37,975 nt of DNA from Bacteroidales bacterium (GCA_024692185.1 JAILMV010000093.1:1-37975); one strand, 5' to 3'. Shown: positions 28,171-37,888, numbered from the stretch's first letter. A program made the numbers and translations. Notes: generated from the sequence alone by a model not told the origin.

Positions 28171-29690
28171 TGGCAGGGCAGAACATATCGGAGAACAGCA
28201 GAAGGATCGCACGCAATACGGTCCTTCTGTATTTCCGAATGTTCCTTTTGCTGATTGTAGGCCTGTTCACCTCCAGGGTGATACTCAGGACCCTCGGTTT
28301 CGAGGATATGGGTATTTACAACGTGGTCGCCAGTGCAGTGACCATGTTCCTTATCGTTACCCAGTCTCTCTCTACTGCTATCAGCCGATTCATCACTTTC
28401 ACCTTGGGAGAAGCAGTTCCGGGCAAGTCCAAAAGGGTGTTCTCGACCAGCATTATAATTGTGGCAATCCTGGCCATAGTAATCATACTCCTTGGCGAAA
28501 CACTAGGTCTGGCCTATGTCCACCATTGGGCTAAAATCCCCGCGGAAAGGGTGCCGGCAGCCGTATGGGTGCTGCACGCATCGCTGGCTGTCATGGTAAT
28601 CAACCTGTTCAGCGTTCCCTTCAATGCCGAAATCGTTGCCCACGAACATATGAAGGCTTTCGCCTACATAAGCATAGTCGAAGCCCTGCTCAAACTGGCC
28701 GTGGCGATCAGCCTGATGTATGCTCCAAGCGACAAATTGATCACCTATGCCTTGCTGCTGGTGCTGGTCGCCCTAAGTGTCAGAGGACTGTATGCGCTTT
28801 ACTGCAAACGCTACGAGGAATGCAAGGGCAAGCTACTCTTCGACAGAAGCATATTCAAGGAAATGTGCTCTTTTGCCGGCTGGAATTTCTTCGGAGTAAT
28901 CCCTTCCGTACTGAACACGCATGGTGTAGGAATAGCTACCAACCAGTTCTTCTCCCTCGCGGTGAACGCTGCCCGTAACCAGACTACCCAGGTAGAAGGA
29001 ATAGTAAGGCAATTCGTGAACAGTTTCACGACGGCACTGAATCCGCAGATTACCAAGTCCTACGCAGAGGGCAAACTCGACTACTGCTATCATCTGGTGT
29101 GTACGGGAGCCCGGTATTCCTGGTTCCTGATGTTATTCTTTGCCATCCCCCTGTTATTCGAGTCCGATATGCTGATGCATCTGTGGTTGGGAGAATATCC
29201 CATATACACCGATGTTTTCGTGAAGATTGCAATCTTCGCCCAGATGGTGGATATGCTCGGCTCCTCGATGGCTGTGCTTTCGATGGCAACGGGTGAGGTA
29301 AAACGCTATTATCAGATAGTGGGAGGCATAACCCTGGCAGTACTTCCGATATCCATACTTTGTTTCTCTTTGGGTTCGTCGCCGGCGGCCTCCTACATAG
29401 TCTATCTTGCAGTATATGCATTGCTGATAGTGGCCAAATGCCTGGTACTGCAAAAGCAGATACACTTCCCTTCCGTACGTTTCTACAAGGAAGTCATCCT
29501 CCGGATACTTCCGGTGAGCATCGCAGCGATCGCCACCACTGCAATAGTCTGGATACTGCTGCCTGGCGGATGGCTGCGCCTTATTCTGGTATTATTGGTC
29601 AGCACGCTTTCCATAATCGCATACACCTGGCTCTGGGGTTCCACTCCCGGGGAAAGAGAATTCGCCCTATCTTATATCCGAAGGAAATGA
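28170..29690 (+). CDS. Oligosaccharide flippase (Wzx/MATE-like)
   Basis: 506 aa polytopic membrane protein; RIARNTVLLYFRMFLLLIVGLFTSRVILRTLGFEDMGIYNVV N-terminus typical of polysaccharide flippases. Confidence 0.85.
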   Translation: MAGQNISENSRRIARNTVLLYFRMFLLLIVGLFTSRVILRTLGFEDMGIYNVVASAVTMFLIVTQSLSTAISRFITFTLGEAVPGKSKRVFSTSIIIVAILAIVIILLGETLGLAYVHHWAKIPAERVPAAVWVLHASLAVMVINLFSVPFNAEIVAHEHMKAFAYISIVEALLKLAVAISLMYAPSDKLITYALLLVLVALSVRGLYALYCKRYEECKGKLLFDRSIFKEMCSFAGWNFFGVIPSVLNTHGVGIATNQFFSLAVNAARNQTTQVEGIVRQFVNSFTTALNPQITKSYAEGKLDYCYHLVCTGARYSWFLMLFFAIPLLFESDMLMHLWLGEYPIYTDVFVKIAIFAQMVDMLGSSMAVLSMATGEVKRYYQIVGGITLAVLPISILCFSLGSSPAASYIVYLAVYALLIVAKCLVLQKQIHFPSVRFYKEVILRILPVSIAAIATTAIVWILLPGGWLRLILVLLVSTLSIIAYTWLWGSTPGEREFALSYIRRK

Positions 29691-30643
29691 CAGTTTACGG
29701 ACATTTGAAGAATTACTTCCAGGCAAGGAGGAAGATGCTCGCGGATTCATGGCAGATGTTCCGGGAAAACCTGAAGTATAATGCATCCATACGCAGTTCG
29801 AAGGATCCCGACAAACTCTGCTATATGATTCTCCGCGAGGCACACACCCTGGAAAAAGGAATGTCCCTCAGGGAACCTCGCCAAGGCTTCGGGAAGCAGA
29901 AAGCGGAGCATCTGATGGAGAGGATGGAAGAATATGCTGGAAGATACGGATACAATCCGGCAGTCTCCAATGCCCTGTCCATACTGGAAGGATATCTGCA
30001 GTTCTCCAGGGAGTCCGGAGAAAACATGGATATGCTTTCCGAGCGCTTCCGGAATCTACTGGAAAAGTTCGGAAATCCTGATTATCCCCGCACGGACTGC
30101 ACCATCGTAATGGAAGAGTTCAAGACGGGCAGCTTCGAGGACGTGATACTGGGACGCCACTCCTGCAGATATTTCAAGAAAAAGGAAGTGGGCGTAGAAG
30201 TCATAAACAAGGCTCTGGAACTGGCCAGCCATACCCCCTCTGCCTGTAACCGCCAAGCCTGGAGGACGCATGTGTTCTCGGAAGAGGCCTGCGCTAAGCT
30301 TCTTGAATGGCAGGGAGGATGCCGCGGTTTCGAAGACGAACCCGCAGCCTGCATACTGGTAACGGCGGACAGGAAAGCTTTCCTCCACTACGAAATGTTC
30401 CAGCCTTACATAGACGGCGGAATGTATGCGATGAACCTTATCAACTGCCTACAGAGCCTGTCCTTGGCAACCATTCCCCTGTCCTGCGGATTCCATTCGG
30501 ACAAGCTTGCGGCTCTCCGAGGATTCGGCATCCCGGCGAACGAAGTCCCGATAGTAATAATAGGCCTGGGCTATCCTGAAGATAAAGTCAGAGTGGCCGC
30601 CTCCATAAGAAAACAGATAAGCGAAACCAATACCTTCCACTGA
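29687..30643 (+). CDS. Nitroreductase family protein with helical N-terminal extension
   Basis: Start set at MTVYGHLKNYFQ (ATGA overlap). VILGRHSCRYFKKKEV, ASHTPSACNRQAWRTHVF, GMYAMNLINCLQSLSLATIPLSC, VPIVIIGLGYP. Confidence 0.85.
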   Translation: MTVYGHLKNYFQARRKMLADSWQMFRENLKYNASIRSSKDPDKLCYMILREAHTLEKGMSLREPRQGFGKQKAEHLMERMEEYAGRYGYNPAVSNALSILEGYLQFSRESGENMDMLSERFRNLLEKFGNPDYPRTDCTIVMEEFKTGSFEDVILGRHSCRYFKKKEVGVEVINKALELASHTPSACNRQAWRTHVFSEEACAKLLEWQGGCRGFEDEPAACILVTADRKAFLHYEMFQPYIDGGMYAMNLINCLQSLSLATIPLSCGFHSDKLAALRGFGIPANEVPIVIIGLGYPEDKVRVAASIRKQISETNTFH

Positions 30644-32688
30644 TGAATCTGCTCCTGATAGACCAGCCCATCCGCAACCGCGGTGACGAGTCTGCGCACA
30701 AAGCCCTTGTACGCAGCTTGCTCAAAGCTGATGCATCTTGGACCATAACAGTTCCCTATCGTTACGATACTGCTGCTATGGAGCCTATGATGGTGGCTGA
30801 TCCCAGAGTAGAATATATCCAGGTAAAAGCTGACCTCTTCTCATACAGATGCCGCAGACTGGGCCAGAACCACGGATTCCGGCTTGCCTGGCATCTGGAT
30901 CCGGCCATCAGGAAGATGATCCGCCTCTATAGGAAGGCCGATTATGTGGTGGCCGCGCCAGGAGGCATCAATCTGGGAGGATTCCAAGACTGGAGGCATC
31001 TGTTTTTCCTGGAACTGGCCAAATATCTGGGCAAGCCCCTGCTTTACCCCGGCAGGTCGATAGGTCCCTTCCCTGAGAACACTCCGGAACAGAAGAGATT
31101 CCACTGCAAGGCACAGGAGATCATCTCCTATATGAGATTCATTTCCCTGAGAGACAGAAGGTCGGAGGAATATGCTCCCGGAGCCATTCCAACCCTGGAC
31201 AGCGCCTTCATCGAGTCGCCGGAAACGGAATTACCCCCCATTCCCGAAGGGCCCTATGTGGTTTTCGTGCCTAACGAGCTCGTCTGGCACTATGCCTTCA
31301 GGAACATCGCTCCTGAAAAGATCAAAGACTTCTACATTTCCATTGCCGGGCTAATCCATTCCCGCTATCCTGGCCACCGTATAATCTATCTGCCGCAACT
31401 GTACGCCGGCAGCGTCGCTATCGAGCATGACCGGGATTATTTCCTGTCCATTTGTTCCGGCGACGATTTCGTGGCGCCCGAAACTTGGAGCTCCGACATC
31501 CAACAGCAATTGATCAAAGCGGCCGCCTGCGTCGTAGGAGCACGCTACCATTCCATAGTATTCGCCATCAACAATGCCGTTCCCTTTGTAGCACTGAGCT
31601 ATGAACATAAGATGGCCGGGTTGTGCGAAAGCCTGGGATTCAGCTACATCGACATAAGCAAAGCATTCGACGGGTCCGCCGACCTGCTTCCGGACATCGA
31701 CAAGGCCCTTGCCAGTCCTCAATCCGACAAGACCAAGAGCATAGAAGCAAAGAGCATCGCCAGGAATGGCTTCAAGGCCCTTCTTGATTTCCTTCAGGGG
31801 AAGAACAGCATAAGCGTAATCGTTCCCAACTACAACCATGCCCCCTTCCTGGAACAAAGGCTGGATTCCATTTTCAAGCAGACGCTTGCCCCCGACGAGG
31901 TAATAGTGCTGGACGATGCATCCACGGACGATTCCGTCAATATCATCAAGGCTTACGGGAAAGGGATAAAACTGATAGTCAACGAGCTGAATGGAGGCTC
32001 CCCCTTCCTCCAGTGGAAGAAGGGCCTGGCAGCAGCAAGTGGGCGCTTGGTCTGGATAGCAGAAAGTGACGATTTTGCAGATGAATGCTTCCTCGAGAAA
32101 GCAGTCGCTCCTTTCATCAGCGATCCTTCCTGCAGCATGTCGTTCGTGCGTTCCCTGCTCTGCGATGCGGAAGGCAAGGACACGCACGTCCACCCGAACC
32201 AGATAAAAATGGACAAGGCCTTCGGAATGGAAGGAGATAAGTTCATCCGGCGTTATCTTGCCAAAAAGAACACTGTGGTAAATGCCAGTTCCGTACTCTT
32301 TTGCAGGAAAGACGCTTTGGAAACGGAAAATGGCTACGAGAATTACGGCGGCGCAGGAGACATCCTGTTCTGGTCGGGCGTAGCGGGCAAAGGAAAGGTT
32401 TACTATACTCCTGCACCCCTGAATCATTTCCGCCAGCACGGGAACAACCGGACAAAAGAAGATGCCATCAATGGCAGAGGCGAGAAAGAAGCCCTGAAGA
32501 TAAGCAGGAAGATGCGGGAAGAGGGCTACCTGAGCCGTTGGGACCTGTTTAAGATAAGGACATACCACTATTCTAAGCTATATTATGGCACTGAAAACGC
32601 TGACCCGGAACTGTTGAAAGAATGGGGAAGCTTCCCTGTGAGAATAGCTTCGTCACTTAAAAGATTAATCGCCAAATACGATTTTTGA
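30643..32688 (+). CDS. Fusion of polysaccharide pyruvyl transferase-like domain and family 2 glycosyltransferase
   Basis: N-terminal NRGDESAHKALVRSLL, AAPGGINLGG, GARYHSIVFAINNAVPFVALSYEHKM; C-terminal ISVIVPNYNHAPFLEQRLDSIFKQTLAPDEVIVLDDASTDDS. Junction near nt 31800. Confidence 0.88.
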   Translation: MNLLLIDQPIRNRGDESAHKALVRSLLKADASWTITVPYRYDTAAMEPMMVADPRVEYIQVKADLFSYRCRRLGQNHGFRLAWHLDPAIRKMIRLYRKADYVVAAPGGINLGGFQDWRHLFFLELAKYLGKPLLYPGRSIGPFPENTPEQKRFHCKAQEIISYMRFISLRDRRSEEYAPGAIPTLDSAFIESPETELPPIPEGPYVVFVPNELVWHYAFRNIAPEKIKDFYISIAGLIHSRYPGHRIIYLPQLYAGSVAIEHDRDYFLSICSGDDFVAPETWSSDIQQQLIKAAACVVGARYHSIVFAINNAVPFVALSYEHKMAGLCESLGFSYIDISKAFDGSADLLPDIDKALASPQSDKTKSIEAKSIARNGFKALLDFLQGKNSISVIVPNYNHAPFLEQRLDSIFKQTLAPDEVIVLDDASTDDSVNIIKAYGKGIKLIVNELNGGSPFLQWKKGLAAASGRLVWIAESDDFADECFLEKAVAPFISDPSCSMSFVRSLLCDAEGKDTHVHPNQIKMDKAFGMEGDKFIRRYLAKKNTVVNASSVLFCRKDALETENGYENYGGAGDILFWSGVAGKGKVYYTPAPLNHFRQHGNNRTKEDAINGRGEKEALKISRKMREEGYLSRWDLFKIRTYHYSKLYYGTENADPELLKEWGSFPVRIASSLKRLIAKYDF

Positions 32689-32689
32689 T

Positions 32690-33856
32690 ATGAGCACTTT
32701 AACCATTGCAATTCTAATCATCGCCTATTGCGTAATTCCCGCCGGAGTACTCTGGCTCTGCAGGAAAGTGAAATGGATAGGGAAAATCGGTCCCATCCTG
32801 ATGCTTTATTTCCTCGGTGCCATCATTGCCAACATCGGCATACTCCCCTCGGGCGAAGAAACACTCAAGGTACAGAACCTCCTGTCCAACGCCATGATTC
32901 CCCTGGCCATCCCGCTGATGCTTTTCAGTTTCACCTTCCGCAAGAGTGAGACCCGCGACCAGCTGATAGCCATGATAACCGGGCTGGTGGCCGTCGTAGT
33001 GGCCGTCGTGGCAGGCTATCCCATCTTCAGCCCCCATATCCCCGATGCACCCCAGGTGGCCGGAATGTACACGGCCTGCCTTACCGGTGGTACGGTGAAC
33101 ATGGCCGCCGTGAGCAAGATGCTCGGCGTGGATGGCCAGCAGTATGCGCTGCTGAACACCTACGACATGATGGTATCCTTCACCTATCTGGTCTTCATAA
33201 TGGCCATAGGAATACGCCTGGCCCGCAAATGGCTGCCCGTAAAGACCCTGGACAATTACGACGAGAAGGCCGTGCGCGAAGCCGGAGAGGAAAAGAATCC
33301 CTACAAGGGCCTCTTCAGCAAGAAAGGCATCTTCTCCAACGCCCTTCCATTGCTGGGAATAACCCTGATAGTGGTAGGACTCAGCGCCGGAATCGCAGTC
33401 GGTCTTTCCAAGTTGCTACCCGGGACCTTCATGATGTTTTTCATACTTGCCATCACCACCATCAGCATAGCAGCGTCTTTCTGGAAACCCGTACATAAAT
33501 ACGAGTACGGCTACGATATGGGAATGTATTTCATCTACATCTTCTCCCTGGTGGTAGCCTCTATGGCGGACGTGCGCGCCCTGGACTTTACCGGAGCCCT
33601 CTGGATAGTGGGATTCCTCTTCTTCATGGAGGTCATCTCCCTCTCCCTCCAGCTGCTTTCCGCAAAGTTCTTCAAGGTGGATGCCGACACCGCGGTGATA
33701 GCCTCCGTGACATATATCAACTCCCCGCCCTTCGTGCCAATGATCGCAGCCTCCATGCGCAACAGCCGCGTGCTGATGCCGGGACTCAGCATCGGCATCA
33801 TAGGTTATGCCGTGGGCAATTACCTGGGAGTATTGATAAGCGGCCTGCTTGGATAA
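32690..33856 (+). CDS. DUF819 family membrane protein
   Basis: 388 aa polytopic protein; PILMLYFLGAIIANIGILPS, TACLTGGTVNMAAVSKMLG, SVTYINSPPFVPMIAASM. Confidence 0.75.
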   Translation: MSTLTIAILIIAYCVIPAGVLWLCRKVKWIGKIGPILMLYFLGAIIANIGILPSGEETLKVQNLLSNAMIPLAIPLMLFSFTFRKSETRDQLIAMITGLVAVVVAVVAGYPIFSPHIPDAPQVAGMYTACLTGGTVNMAAVSKMLGVDGQQYALLNTYDMMVSFTYLVFIMAIGIRLARKWLPVKTLDNYDEKAVREAGEEKNPYKGLFSKKGIFSNALPLLGITLIVVGLSAGIAVGLSKLLPGTFMMFFILAITTISIAASFWKPVHKYEYGYDMGMYFIYIFSLVVASMADVRALDFTGALWIVGFLFFMEVISLSLQLLSAKFFKVDADTAVIASVTYINSPPFVPMIAASMRNSRVLMPGLSIGIIGYAVGNYLGVLISGLLG

Positions 33857-33857
33857 T

Positions 33858-34838
33858 ATGAGACCCGTTTACGCAAAAGATGCCCTCTACGACCTGCTCC
33901 TTCCTTATGTGAACTGGAGCTTCCGCCGCGTGTTCCGCAGCCTGGAATTCCAGGGGCTGGAGGACATCCCCGACGACGGGGCCATAATCTTCTCCCCCAA
34001 CCATGTGAATACCCTGCTGGACGCGCTGGCAGTGCTGGCCATGATGGACAACAAGCCGGTGGTGTTTGCAGCGCGTGCGGACATCTTCCGCAAACCGGCG
34101 GTAGCCAAGATCCTGAACTTCCTGAGGATAGTCCCCATCAACCGCATCAGGGACGGGGTAGATGCCCTCGCAGGCAACGAACAGACCTTCCGCACGGCAA
34201 TCGCCACCCTTAAGGAAGATATTCCCTTCTGCATCTTCCCGGAGGGCAGGCACAGCCAGGATCCGGGCCTGCTGCCGCTGCGCAAAGGCATAGCCAGGAT
34301 AGCGATGCAGGCCGTGGATGAAATCGACCGTCCTGTGTACATAGTGCCCATCGGACTGGTCTATGAGGATTATGTGAACTTCCGCACGGATCTTACCATA
34401 AACGTGGGAGAAGCCGTGCTGGTGGCCGGCGAGAAAGGCCAGCCGGACCAGACCGAGCCCGCCAGACAGCGCAGGGCCAGGAAGCTGCTGGACAGCCTTG
34501 CCTTCAAGATGAGGGCACTGATAGATACCCGCAGGGACAAGCCGGTAAGGGATTCCCTGATGCTGAAGATTCTCAGGATTCCGCTGGTGCCCTTCGCCGC
34601 CCTGCTATTGCTGCCGGCATTCGGGATTATAAAATATCTGTCGAAGAAAATGAAGGACAAGGCCTTCCTGAACTCCGTACGCTACGGAATATGCTATCTG
34701 GTGAATCCTGTGATTATCTTCCTGCTGGGCCTGATCCTGGGCCTCTGCGGGCTGATTCCCTGGTGGCTGATACTGGTCCTTCCAGTCCTTTCAGCTTTTG
34801 CCCCTGAAATCTGGTACGGGGCCACCAGCAAGGATTAG
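33858..34838 (+). CDS. PlsC-like 1-acyl-sn-glycerol-3-phosphate acyltransferase
   Basis: IIFSPNHVNTLLDALAV (NHx5D), CIFPEGRHSQDPGLLPLRKGIARIA, C-terminal TM segments. Start set at MRPVYAKD. Confidence 0.88.
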   Translation: MRPVYAKDALYDLLLPYVNWSFRRVFRSLEFQGLEDIPDDGAIIFSPNHVNTLLDALAVLAMMDNKPVVFAARADIFRKPAVAKILNFLRIVPINRIRDGVDALAGNEQTFRTAIATLKEDIPFCIFPEGRHSQDPGLLPLRKGIARIAMQAVDEIDRPVYIVPIGLVYEDYVNFRTDLTINVGEAVLVAGEKGQPDQTEPARQRRARKLLDSLAFKMRALIDTRRDKPVRDSLMLKILRIPLVPFAALLLLPAFGIIKYLSKKMKDKAFLNSVRYGICYLVNPVIIFLLGLILGLCGLIPWWLILVLPVLSAFAPEIWYGATSKD

Positions 34839-35424
34839 AACGTTACCGTCGCAGTTACGGGAAGATGGTCCGACGGGCACCAATTCTGACCGTTCATGCT
34901 AAAGCTTTCCACTACCAACTTGAAAGCGGACGCCTTGCAGCCGCGGGTAAGGATGTAGTCATACCTTCGCTCCGGGTGATTCTTGGTGAGCTGCCGCTCA
35001 TGGTTCCCCAGTTATTGTTGTTGTAGTCGTGCCAATAGCTGGTAAGTTTCTTGTGCTCATCGGTGCCGGGGCCATAGTTCATATCCCCCAGCAATACCGA
35101 AGGAGTGCTGCTGGCCTTGCTGTATGCGAAGTCATTCACCAGTCCGGACATGTTCAAGTTGCCGCCCTGACTGGAGGTAGGCATATGGGTCACGAAGAAA
35201 TAGAGGCTCCTTCCGGTATCAATATGGGTAAAACGCGCCCAAAGGCAGGTCCTCTCGGGGATTCCGGCATTAGCATATGCCGAATATGAGCTTGTGTACC
35301 AGATACCTTCTTCCTTTGAGAGCCACACGAAACCGGATTCCTCGAGCTTAAGCTTCTTGGCATTATAGGCAAAACCATTGGCATAGGAATAGCTCAGGAG
35401 CTGAAGGAGGCGGAATCTGTACAT
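34835..35424 (-). pseudogene. Endonuclease/exonuclease/phosphatase (EEP) family remnant, 5'-truncated and frameshifted
   Basis: One frame carries SGFVWLSKEEGIWYTSSYS...FVTHMPT...SVLLGDMNYGPGTDEHKKL; another carries RYDYILTRGCKASAF...NWCPSDHLPVTATVTF-stop. N-terminal EEP segment absent. Confidence 0.8.
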
Positions 35425-35467
35425 ATCGGATGCAAAAATAGTAATTCTATCCGAATGCAGATACTTA

Positions 35468-36790
35468 TCAGTCGTGGATATAACCGTCGTTCTTAATGTT
35501 CCAGAGGAAGGCACAGAGAATTCCTCCGACCACGGCGAAACCGGCCATCAGTATGAAAAGATGGTCCCAGCCGAAATTATCGGAGAACCAGCCTAGGCCG
35601 GCACCGGTAATCAGCACGGAAACATAGCTCATCAGGCCTATCAATCCAACTGCGGAAGATGCGGCCTTCTTGGTGGCATGCTTGGAGGCAGTGACACCCA
35701 GAAGGGCCTGGGGGCCATACAGGAAGAAACCGGCAAGAGCAAGGATGGCAAGCACCAGCACAGGGGAAGCCGTGGAGGGCAGCAGCTGGAGAACTACCAG
35801 GCAGATAGCGACCAGCCCCATCTCTATGGCGCATACCCTGTGGGCCTTACCGGCAAAGAAACGGTCCGAAATCCATCCTGCGCAGAGCATGCCGGCGCAT
35901 CCGGCAATCTCGAAAATGCCTATAGTCCATCCGGCCAGGTGCGGGGAAAGGGGTACGGACATCTTCCCGAGGAAGGTGGGGCCCCAGTCCAGCACGGCGA
36001 AACGCACTACATATACGAAGAGATCAGTAATTGCAAGCACCCAGATGACCGGATTCAGGAAAACCTTCTTCTTTACAAAGGCCCTGTAAGCAGCGGGGCT
36101 GTCATTTTCGTCAAGTTCGGTCTTGGTGTCCGGAAGTTCGGGTAAGCCTACGGATTTGGGGGTATCCCTGAGGGTGATTATAATGAAGATTATTCCGAAT
36201 GCGGCGATTATCCCCGGAATCCAGAAGCACAATCTCCAATCCCCGCTGGAGCTCACTATGTAACCGCACAGAACGGCAAGGATACCGGCCCCTATGGAGT
36301 GGGAGGTATTCCAGATGCTCATCTTGGTGGCCAGTTCGCGCGGCGGGATCCAATGGTTCAGCAGACGGTTGCAGGGCGGGAAACCAAAGCCCTGGAAGAT
36401 ATTGTTCAACACTAGCAGTATGCCCATCACTACCACCATAGTACCTATGAAATCCGGTCCGGAAGGCTCGCCCGATATCATCACGGATATCTTGTCGCTC
36501 CATCCGAAGAGGAAATTTAGGACCACGCAGGCCGTGAGGCCGATAACCATATGCCAGCGGGCATTGAAACGGTCGGCCACGAACCCGTTAAGGAACTTGG
36601 ACAGGCCGTAGATAATGCCCACCAGCGTAAGGATAATACCGAAATCGGTATTGCTGATACCATATTCGGCGCTCAGCACGGGCATTGCGAAAGAGAAGTT
36701 CTTCCTCACGAAATAGAACATGGAATAGCCTATCATCGAAGAGATGATGACCCTCCACTGCCAGTAGCTGAAACTTTTCTTCGTCTGCAT
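35468..36790 (-). CDS. MFS transporter, organophosphate:phosphate antiporter type (GlpT/UhpT-like)
   Basis: Start set at MQTKKSFSYWQWRV; FYFVRKNFSFAMPVLSAEYGISNTDFG, YGLSKFLNGFVADRFNARW, FQGFGFPPCNRLLNHWIPPRE. Confidence 0.87.
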   Translation of the reverse strand: MQTKKSFSYWQWRVIISSMIGYSMFYFVRKNFSFAMPVLSAEYGISNTDFGIILTLVGIIYGLSKFLNGFVADRFNARWHMVIGLTACVVLNFLFGWSDKISVMISGEPSGPDFIGTMVVVMGILLVLNNIFQGFGFPPCNRLLNHWIPPRELATKMSIWNTSHSIGAGILAVLCGYIVSSSGDWRLCFWIPGIIAAFGIIFIIITLRDTPKSVGLPELPDTKTELDENDSPAAYRAFVKKKVFLNPVIWVLAITDLFVYVVRFAVLDWGPTFLGKMSVPLSPHLAGWTIGIFEIAGCAGMLCAGWISDRFFAGKAHRVCAIEMGLVAICLVVLQLLPSTASPVLVLAILALAGFFLYGPQALLGVTASKHATKKAASSAVGLIGLMSYVSVLITGAGLGWFSDNFGWDHLFILMAGFAVVGGILCAFLWNIKNDGYIHD

Positions 36791-36792
36791 AA

Positions 36793-37848
36793 CTATCTGA
36801 ATTGTTCGAAGGTAAATGCTTCCCAAGGCAGGTCAGCATCGGCCATACCCTTGTCCAGGATATCCACGATGTGCATCAGCAGAGGGAAATTCTTGAGATC
36901 CACCAGTCCGAGTTCTGCCTTCTTCTTCACAGCTATACCCATGACGCGGGTGATTACAAGGCTCTCGAGGGTGATGCCGGAGAGGGCTTCGGTAACCTCG
37001 TCGTAGTTCAGGCCCTTGCCCATCAGCACGCCGCAGCGGCGGGTCCTGCCGGAGAAGATGGTAACGTAAAGGTCGCCGAGGCCGATGGCTTCGGAATCAA
37101 AGGTACCACCCTGCATCTGCATCAGGGCGTGAGTTTCACGGACGGCCTGGGTAAAAGTTCCTGCCTGGGAATTATAGTGCTGAGGCTCGTCTTCGCCATG
37201 CCAGCGGATATTCAGTCCGACGGCGAGGGTAACTGCCATGGCATAGGCGTTCTTGAGGGCAACGGCGCTCTCCAGACCGATAACATCGTCGGTAAGGGAG
37301 ATATGATAGTAAGGGCGCTGCATTGCTTCCTTCATCATGCGGAGGGCCTTATGGTCGCGGCCGCAGAATCCTACCTCGGAAGGATCCATGAACACCAGCT
37401 CATAGGAGGTGCAAGGACCGCCGATTGCGCAGATTTCCCTGTGTATGCCCACCTTGGCAAGTTCACTCTCCCAGTAACCAGGATAGGAGATAAGGGTTCC
37501 GTCGGCAAGACCGCGGAGGCCTTTGGTAACGCTGAGTACTGGAATCGAAGGGTCGAGTTTCTTGAGGATTTCCTCGAGGAACCAGTCCACGCCGAAGGAA
37601 GAAACGCCACCGATGATGAAGTCGGCACCTTCGACAGCCTTTTTCCAATCCTTGAAATAATAATATTTTACATTGTCCGGGAAAGGACGGCAGAATTTCT
37701 CGTGTTTATGGGTTTTTATATATCCGTCGATGATTTCGTCGTCGAGGCAAGTACCGACAATACGCACTTCATTACCATTTTCTGCGGCGGGAAAGGCAAG
37801 TGCAGAGCCCATCATACCAGCGCCGATGATTGTAACTGTTCTTTTCAT
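36793..37848 (-). CDS. gpsA: Glycerol-3-phosphate dehydrogenase [NAD(P)+]-like
   Basis: Start set at MKRTVTIIGAGMMGSALAFPAAENGNEV; SVTKGL, GLESAVALKNAYAMAVTLAVG, EAIGLGDLYVTIFSGRTRRCGVLMGKG. Confidence 0.85.
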   Translation of the reverse strand: MKRTVTIIGAGMMGSALAFPAAENGNEVRIVGTCLDDEIIDGYIKTHKHEKFCRPFPDNVKYYYFKDWKKAVEGADFIIGGVSSFGVDWFLEEILKKLDPSIPVLSVTKGLRGLADGTLISYPGYWESELAKVGIHREICAIGGPCTSYELVFMDPSEVGFCGRDHKALRMMKEAMQRPYYHISLTDDVIGLESAVALKNAYAMAVTLAVGLNIRWHGEDEPQHYNSQAGTFTQAVRETHALMQMQGGTFDSEAIGLGDLYVTIFSGRTRRCGVLMGKGLNYDEVTEALSGITLESLVITRVMGIAVKKKAELGLVDLKNFPLLMHIVDILDKGMADADLPWEAFTFEQFR

Positions 37849-37864
37849 TATATATGATTGTCTT

Positions 37865-37886
37865 GTTGTGTGCACGTGAACGCAAC
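37865..37886. promoter_or_regulatory. Palindromic operator-like site, proximal (GTTGTGTGCACGTGAACGCAAC)
   Basis: 22-bp dyad centred on CAC|GTG with 9 of 11 base pairs complementary; lies at the expected gpsA transcription start. Confidence 0.6.
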
Positions 37887-37888
37887 GA

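Noticed and set aside
29360-29686. Upstream extension of the nitroreductase ORF
   Set aside because: Lies within the flippase coding region in another frame; true start is the overlapping ATGA at 29687.
31351-32568. 405-aa minus-strand ORF inside the pyruvyltransferase-GT2 gene
   Set aside because: No domain motifs; the plus-strand reading carries intact enzyme motifs.
36802-37857. 351-aa plus-strand ORF opposite gpsA
   Set aside because: Antisense mirror of a well-supported gene.
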